Below, one piece after another: positions 32,162 to 36,850 of a stretch of DNA of 36,850 nucleotides (positions within the stretch are counted from its first letter, which is position 1; the number at the start of each line of letters is the position of its first letter). The notes under the pieces are model-generated. The model made no database searches and was not told the origin of the DNA. It saw only the letters and a list, made by a program, of their open reading frames with translations. Origin of the DNA: Flavobacteriales bacterium (GTDB lineage: Bacteria > Bacteroidota > Bacteroidia > Flavobacteriales_D > Crocinitomicaceae). The translations under genes were made by a program, and so were the position numbers. The DNA is taken from contig VFKM01000129.1 in the NCBI GenBank assembly GCA_009885545.1, positions 1 through 36,850 on the forward strand. The letters are read 5' to 3'.

Positions 32162-33550
32162 TCAATCAATATGCGGTTCGTCTAGCAAATCTAGAACTGT
32201 TTTTACAGGGCTGAATGTTGCATTTGGAACTTCAACAAAAATAGTATTCCAAAAAGCCATTCCACCATTCCATAATCCAGGAAGTTCTATGAAACGAATT
32301 TTTTGACCATGGTGTTTTTTATGAACGATAAAGTACTTTTTATCATCGCAAAATTCATTTAACTCAAGCTTTTTTCCTTCTAATGAAATTGGAGAAGCCG
32401 CAATCAAAACCGGATTGAAATGGGTACTTTGAATCAAGATTTTATTTTGATCAACATTATTTGAAATCTGAGATTTTTCTACAATTTGCTTTGATATTAT
32501 ACCTTGATCAGTGATCCAAAATGGCCCACCACCTGGCTGTCCTTGGTTCTTCACCATACCGCAAACCCTTGTTGGACGGTTCAATAATGCCTTTATTTCT
32601 TCAATTGTTTTACACCCTTCAATTTGTGATTCTGAATACACTTGGTATTTGTCGTTTAATTCAATTAAGGCTGACTTTGTTGGACTTGAAAATACCAATA
32701 AGGCATCTTCTTTAAACTGTAAAAAGATTCCTCCTAGTTCTTGCCAAGTATCAAGTGAAGTTTTTTTGTTTTTTGAATGCTGAACATTATCAATATTTTT
32801 TATAAAAACAATTTCTTTATCGATATGATTTAAATGTGACAATAACGCTCCGTGTCCAGCTGGCCTTGAAATAATTTCATTTTCATCATTCAAAAGCACG
32901 TCTTCTTCTTCTTTAAATGCTATAGAATTAGATTCTATGGACTGTTCAGAAAAGGTAGTGTCAAATGCTTTTATCTGCTTTATTGAATCATGAATTTGAT
33001 TTTCATACGCTAGTTGAATGGTGAAATGAAACGATATTTTCGATTTACCCAATTCCGAACCATGAATTACTTGTTCTTGAAATGGATTTAATATTTCGTT
33101 CTTGTTGTTATGAAATGGGATTAATCCTTTTGGTAATTGTCCAAAATTCAATCCTTCCTTACCTAACAAATAAGTAACTATTGCTTCGAACGAAATCGAT
33201 TGGTTTTGAAGAACAGTTTGCATTTCCGTTGGAATTTCTTTGAAGAATGCAAAATCAGAAATTGAATTTAAAAAACGTTCTACTTGACTTCTATTTTCAT
33301 CATTCGGTTCATCTAAAAAATCATATAAAAATTGAAACATTCTAGATCCTGAACCTGAAGCTGGAATGAAAAAACTGATCGGTGCATGATGTTTTCTGTA
33401 CATCTCAGCATATTCTTCCTTTTCACCAGTAGAAAGTCGCAAAATACCTTCACCAATCTTACACGGCGCAATCAGTTCTAATTCAGGGTTTTCACTGAAT
33501 ACTTTAAGCTTTTGATTGTGAATTTCTTCATCTGTGAACTGATATTTCAT
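32162..33550 (-). CDS. DUF4301 family protein with nucleotidyltransferase-like motif
   Basis: ATG 33550 gives 462 residues; a TTG 25 codons upstream would overlap the divergent gene and is rejected. The N-terminal motif PASGSGSRMF (near residue 60) resembles the GxGxR/T sugar-nucleotidyltransferase loop, and GHGALLSHLN lies mid-protein. The C-terminal half holds MVKNQGQPGGGPFWI and FIELPGLWNGGMAFWNTIFV. DUF4301 is a Bacteroidota family without known function; the first half could be a nucleotidyltransferase fold with an unusual extra domain. There is no signal peptide, so it is cytosolic. It is convergent with DUF58 with a gap of 24 bases and no hairpin. Confidence 0.85.
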   Translation of the reverse strand: MKYQFTDEEIHNQKLKVFSENPELELIAPCKIGEGILRLSTGEKEEYAEMYRKHHAPISFFIPASGSGSRMFQFLYDFLDEPNDENRSQVERFLNSISDFAFFKEIPTEMQTVLQNQSISFEAIVTYLLGKEGLNFGQLPKGLIPFHNNKNEILNPFQEQVIHGSELGKSKISFHFTIQLAYENQIHDSIKQIKAFDTTFSEQSIESNSIAFKEEEDVLLNDENEIISRPAGHGALLSHLNHIDKEIVFIKNIDNVQHSKNKKTSLDTWQELGGIFLQFKEDALLVFSSPTKSALIELNDKYQVYSESQIEGCKTIEEIKALLNRPTRVCGMVKNQGQPGGGPFWITDQGIISKQIVEKSQISNNVDQNKILIQSTHFNPVLIAASPISLEGKKLELNEFCDDKKYFIVHKKHHGQKIRFIELPGLWNGGMAFWNTIFVEVPNATFSPVKTVLDLLDEPHID

Positions 33551-33581
33551 GAATTGGAGAAAGTTTTCTTTATTTTGTAAT

Positions 33582-34349
33582 GTGAATTTAGCTTTCGAAT
33601 ATATAAAATATCGGTGGAATGCCAAGGGAAGACATGGAACACATTCTCCTTTTGTATATGATTTTGTAGATCAGTGTATGCAAATTCAACTCGATGAAAA
33701 CTTTATTGAAGAGCGTGAAAAATTGTTCAAATCGTTAAAAGCAGATAATCGATCAATTACAATTGAAGATTTTGGAGTTGGTTCAAAAAAACTAAGCAAT
33801 CAACGACAGATTTCTCAACTATTCAAAACAAGCTCTTCCAAAGGAAAATATGGTGATTTACTTTACCATCTTTCTGCATTTTACAAGCCTAAGCGAATTT
33901 TAGAATTTGGAACATCGCTAGGAATTGGTGCGATCCATTTTAGTAAAGGAAATTCAGAATCAAATATTATAACCGTTGAGGCTTGTCAAGCCACGCTAAA
34001 TGAAGCTTTAGAAAACTTCAAAAAATTAAATTGTACAAACATTGAAAGTGTACATTCAACATTCAATTCATTTTTAAATTCTTATTCTGGAGAAAAATTT
34101 GATGTCGTCTTTATTGATGGGCATCACGATGGTGTTGCATTAAAAAACTATTTAGAATTATTAAATCCACACAGTCATAATGACACTCTATTTATTCTCG
34201 ACGATATTCGTTGGAGTAATTCTATGTTTGAGGCATGGACAGAACTTTGTGAATCAGAAGATTACCACGTTACAATGGATTTATTTAGAATGGGCATAAT
34301 TCTAAAACGAACACAGCAAGAAAAAGAGCATTTTGTAGTGTCCATTTAA
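33582..34349 (+). CDS. Class I SAM-dependent methyltransferase
   Basis: The protein has LEFGTSLGIGAIHFS as its S-adenosylmethionine motif I, IITVEA for motif II, then VFIDGHHDGVAL (an acidic motif often found in catechol/caffeoyl-CoA-type O-methyltransferases) and LFILDDIRWS. The region AKGRHGTHSPFVYDFV is typical of a Bacteroidota group of these enzymes and normally lies ~15-20 residues from the start. I therefore choose GTG 33582 (255 residues). ATG 33549 is also in frame, would add 11 residues, and overlaps the start codon of the divergent DUF4301 gene. The substrate is unknown. The stop shares TTAA with the convergent anti-sigma-like gene. Confidence 0.83.
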   Translation: MNLAFEYIKYRWNAKGRHGTHSPFVYDFVDQCMQIQLDENFIEEREKLFKSLKADNRSITIEDFGVGSKKLSNQRQISQLFKTSSSKGKYGDLLYHLSAFYKPKRILEFGTSLGIGAIHFSKGNSESNIITVEACQATLNEALENFKKLNCTNIESVHSTFNSFLNSYSGEKFDVVFIDGHHDGVALKNYLELLNPHSHNDTLFILDDIRWSNSMFEAWTELCESEDYHVTMDLFRMGIILKRTQQEKEHFVVSI

Positions 34350-35092
34350 AACGTTGCTGTTAACAAATCAAAAACTGCTGGTTGTGAACTTGCCGCTTGG
34401 GAAAATGAAACAGCTGAACTTCCAATAAATATTCCATCTGGATGATTTGAAACAGCTCCTGTTAAACTTGAGGCAGCATCAACTCTAGCATCCGTGGTCC
34501 AAGAATAAGTATCGCCTATAACGGTCAGTTCTGGACTTGAAAATGTAAAACCTTCTACTCCAGGACTCATTTCAATCGTACTTTCTTGCAATCGTACTTC
34601 AGCTACATCTGTAATGTTTTCATCTAAATTTTCTACAATTGTTTTATCCTTTTCAGTTGATGAAGACTTTAACTCTTCCTTAATGGCTGGTTTTTCCACT
34701 TTCGCTAATTGAGGAGTAGTTTCCATTATATTATCACCAGAAACAAAAGGATAAGCCAACATAAAGATCAATCCAATAGCGGCAATTTGCATCAACGGTC
34801 TTCTTTGAATTGGTTTATCAGTTGGATACAAAACTGTAAAAACAGTATTGTACCAAAATACTGGTGGAACCTTACTGTGTTTTTGAGCAAAAATAGCATC
34901 CAACGAATCTTTTGTTTTCGCATTTGGAGTAATTACTTGAGCTGTTTTCATTTGCTCAACGCCTAAAAACACTAATTTCATTTGATCAAATTCCTCTTCC
35001 GTTGAACACCATTCTTTCAATGATTCCCTTTCAGAAGAAGTCAATTCAATAAACTTTTTATCTTCAATTATATCTACCAATTCCTTTTCCAT
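34346..35092 (-). CDS. Probable anti-sigma factor, single-pass membrane protein
   Basis: A 248-residue protein with a cytosolic N-terminal part of ~97 residues, one membrane helix (99-117) and a periplasmic tail of ~130 residues, acidic then Ser/Ala-rich. The N-terminal region (FIELTSSERESLKEWCSTEE, EFDQMKL) resembles the sigma-binding segment of Bacteroidota anti-sigma factors but lacks the His-x3-Cys-x2-Cys zinc motif. It starts two bases after the ECF sigma stop, so it is co-transcribed. Its function is inferred from position and layout. The last ~75 residues repeat short small-residue beta segments (FIGSSAVSFSQAASS) and may be a sensor or an anchoring piece. Confidence 0.72.
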   Translation of the reverse strand: MEKELVDIIEDKKFIELTSSERESLKEWCSTEEEFDQMKLVFLGVEQMKTAQVITPNAKTKDSLDAIFAQKHSKVPPVFWYNTVFTVLYPTDKPIQRRPLMQIAAIGLIFMLAYPFVSGDNIMETTPQLAKVEKPAIKEELKSSSTEKDKTIVENLDENITDVAEVRLQESTIEMSPGVEGFTFSSPELTVIGDTYSWTTDARVDAASSLTGAVSNHPDGIFIGSSAVSFSQAASSQPAVFDLLTATF

Positions 35093-35094
35093 CT

Positions 35095-35685
35095 TTATCG
35101 ATTTTCTATAGGATTAAACTCTTTTAAACTTTCTGCCAAATATTTTGTTGCATAAAACAAGCGGGATTTTACAGTCCCATCACTTATTTCCAACACTTCA
35201 GCAATTTCTTTTATCGATAAACCTTCTAAATGTCTTAACGAAAAGACTTCTTTGTGTTTATCATCTAATATTGTCAAACTCTTTTGAAATGCTTCTTGAA
35301 AAAATTTATCTTGCACTTCATTCATTACGTTCGAATTTTTATCAGATAATGAAAAATGATTATCTAAACCATTTGACATTCCTTTTCGAACTTCAGCTTT
35401 TTTGTATTCGTTTTTACACATGTTGTTCGCAACCGAATAAACCCAAGTTTTAAATGAACGTGTAACATCAAAATATTCTGGTTTATTCACAATTTTAGCA
35501 AACAAATCATGAACAAAATCCTCAGACTTTTCACGGTCACGCCAAAGCATTTTCATAAAATAACCTAACAATGGTCCAGCATAACGAGCGTACAACTCAT
35601 CAAAGGCACGCTTATCTCCATTTGAGATAGCTTGCATCAAAGACTCATCGGTCAACGTTTTATGTTGGGTTTTGAAAAGGCGCAT
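35095..35685 (-). CDS. ECF-type RNA polymerase sigma factor
   Basis: The second ECF factor of the window, 196 residues from ATG 35685 (a TTG one codon before is also possible). Region 2 is seen in DELYARYAGPLLGYFMKMLW, SEDFVHDLFAKIVNKPEYFD and TWVYSVANNMCKNEYKKA. Region 4 is in HKEVFSLRHLEGLSIKEIAE, EISDGTVKSRLFYATK. Its sequence differs strongly from the other sigma, so they serve different regulons. Its ATG overlaps the stop of the upstream gene by one base (TGATG), and the anti-sigma-like gene follows. The promoter must lie beyond the right edge. Confidence 0.93.
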   Translation of the reverse strand: MRLFKTQHKTLTDESLMQAISNGDKRAFDELYARYAGPLLGYFMKMLWRDREKSEDFVHDLFAKIVNKPEYFDVTRSFKTWVYSVANNMCKNEYKKAEVRKGMSNGLDNHFSLSDKNSNVMNEVQDKFFQEAFQKSLTILDDKHKEVFSLRHLEGLSIKEIAEVLEISDGTVKSRLFYATKYLAESLKEFNPIENR

Positions 35686-36850
35686 CAATAAGAACTTTTC
35701 AATTTTTGAACTTGATCATACTTCTTACATTGAACTGCCACTTTATCCAATGATTTATCAATTTCAATTACCTTTTGCTCCTCCCCTGTTTCGGTATAAA
35801 CTTTTCTAAGATGTAAAAGCATCGGTAAGTAATTTGAGGATAACGATTTGGCCTTGTCATTGGTCGAATTATCAATCAGTTTTTTAGTCAAAACCTCATT
35901 CCACAAATAATCATTTTTGTAAAAATTGTTGAATGTTAAATCCGTATGGTATTCAAAACCTAGACCAACAACAAATAGATTCTGCTGGATTCCAGTCAAA
36001 TATTCTTTTGGAACAGTCATAGAAATACTCAGGTTTTTCAAAGCGTTTTTGTAGCAGAAGTCTTGAAAATAAGCTACGTCTATAATTGTTCGACTTGGCA
36101 AAATATAACCTTCTGATTTCAATGTTTCTTGGTACTTTACACTTTGAAGAAAATCAAGAGATATTAGTCTGACATCAGATCGTATTCTTTTTGATAACTG
36201 AACATAAGCTATCGCAAATGAATCATCAAATCCATGCGTTATTAATGTTCCATTTTCAGGAGCAGATTGAATTAAATCTTCCGCATAATCAATAACATCT
36301 TTACTTAATCTGGTTGAAGCAATAATTTTATCCATATAAATAAGTGCTTTTTTTGAATCTTTAGTTATCAAATAATAAGCTGCCATTTGAATCTGAACAT
36401 CAGAATTTGCAGGCCTTAACACTTCCGCTTTTTTCAAATGTTCAATTAAATCAACATCATAATTCCCAGCAACATATTTATAATAATGAAATTCAAAAGA
36501 TTCAGGTGAATTCTCTTCTAATTGCAATACAATATTGTTCATTTGCTCTTGCTGCATTGAATTGGGCGTGCGCTGTGTTCTTTGAGTTGCAGCTTGTTGT
36601 TTTGATAATGAAAATGAACTTGACATACCTGCTTCACTTTCTGCAGCTGGCATTTCATCTTTAGCAGATTCATTCACGTTTTTTTCAGAAACTTTTTTTG
36701 ATGATCTATATTTATCTTGAGTAATAATTGTTTTTAATTCTAAATCAAGTTCCTCTTTCGATTGTATGGTGTCACTTAACTGAACCGATGGAACCGAAAT
36801 AGTATTGGTATTAGAATTTGTCGACTCTTGTGGTGTGTTGTTTTGTCCAA
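35685..36850 (-). CDS. TPR-like helical protein, 5'-partial at the right edge
   Basis: The reading frame stays open to the last base, so the gene is cut by the window end. At least 387 residues are present, and an internal GTG at 36677 is not a real start. The first ~115 visible residues are polar, N/Q/S/T-rich and disordered (for example NNTPQESTNSNTNT; QQAATQRTQRTPNSMQQEQ). From there to about residue 250, helical repeats resemble TPRs (VDLIEHLKKAEVLRPANSDV; YLITKDSKKALIYMDKIIA). The last part (KVYTETGEEQKVIEIDKSLD) is also helical. It lies directly upstream of the sigma factor and shares its transcript. Function is unknown; the missing start may hold a membrane anchor or signal. Confidence 0.8.
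   Translation of the reverse strand, partial: GQNNTPQESTNSNTNTISVPSVQLSDTIQSKEELDLELKTIITQDKYRSSKKVSEKNVNESAKDEMPAAESEAGMSSSFSLSKQQAATQRTQRTPNSMQQEQMNNIVLQLEENSPESFEFHYYKYVAGNYDVDLIEHLKKAEVLRPANSDVQIQMAAYYLITKDSKKALIYMDKIIASTRLSKDVIDYAEDLIQSAPENGTLITHGFDDSFAIAYVQLSKRIRSDVRLISLDFLQSVKYQETLKSEGYILPSRTIIDVAYFQDFCYKNALKNLSISMTVPKEYLTGIQQNLFVVGLGFEYHTDLTFNNFYKNDYLWNEVLTKKLIDNSTNDKAKSLSSNYLPMLLHLRKVYTETGEEQKVIEIDKSLDKVAVQCKKYDQVQKLKSSY

Noticed and set aside
33550-33625. Longer DUF4301 start at a TTG (33625)
   Set aside because: The extra residues do not resemble family N-termini and they are the reverse of the coding sequence for the methyltransferase start region.
36675-36677. GTG as the start of the right-edge TPR-like gene
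   Set aside because: The frame remains open without a stop to the window end, with the same polar composition, so the true start lies outside.
1-36850. Defence island, prophage, CRISPR, toxin-antitoxin or biosynthetic cluster
   Set aside because: I found no recombinase, phage gene, regularly spaced repeat, paired small genes of toxin type or cluster-type enzymes; the genes are core or typical Bacteroidota accessory genes.

Overview
This is an AT-rich stretch of a Bacteroidota chromosome, most likely Flavobacteriales. A Crocinitomicaceae/Fluviicola-like bacterium would fit, but the family is only a guess. The evidence is: the DUF4835 (PorD) component of the type IX secretion system (T9SS), a GldI-like FKBP lipoprotein, a type B-like T9SS C-terminal domain, DUF4301, GSCFA and WG-repeat proteins, promoter -7 boxes of the TAnnTTTG type, few Shine-Dalgarno sites, and the bamD-rpoZ-coaBC-porD-recN gene order. 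Almost all genes look like ordinary core-chromosome genes. I see no tRNA, rRNA, insertion sequence, integrase, CRISPR array or prophage gene, and no gene-free stretch longer than about 160 bases.

Layout. 1-3.8 kb: a ribulose-phosphate-epimerase-like/CBS fusion (-), an alpha/beta hydrolase and a TerB-like protein (+), a DCC thiol-oxidoreductase (-), and a 3-hydroxybutyryl-CoA dehydrogenase (+) with a near-ideal Bacteroidota promoter and a terminator. 3.8-9.8 kb (all -): a periplasmic phosphodiesterase/phosphatase, menB, an AAC(3)-family acetyltransferase, a TonB-like protein, a large secreted WG-repeat protein, and ribosomal protein L31. 9.9-14.4 kb: a parallel beta-helix lipoprotein (+), malate dehydrogenase (-), then an ECF sigma factor and a membrane PKD protein (+) that is probably its regulator. 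An ECF-type promoter lies directly in front of that sigma gene.

14.5-20.3 kb (-) is one tightly packed operon, bamD-rpoZ-coaBC-porD-recN-GSCFA, joining envelope assembly, transcription, coenzyme A synthesis and DNA repair. 20.4-23.8 kb (-): a LysM/M23 peptidase, then nrnA translationally coupled to two FKBP lipoproteins. 23.8-28.1 kb (-): prmC-ligA-unknown gene-dapA. 28.1-31.1 kb (-): a membrane MutS-like ATPase, a beta-barrel protein and a GNAT acetyltransferase. 31.2-34.3 kb: a DUF58 protein (+), DUF4301 (-) and a methyltransferase (+). 34.3 kb to the end (-): a second ECF sigma/anti-sigma pair preceded by a TPR-like gene that runs off the right edge.

Most points worth a second look are small: the RPE-CBS fusion, the sigma/membrane-PKD pair with its own promoter, apparent loss of catalytic residues in CoaBC, two convergent gene pairs whose stop codons share one TTAA, and the membrane MutS homologue. 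I did not find a clear new defence or mobile system.
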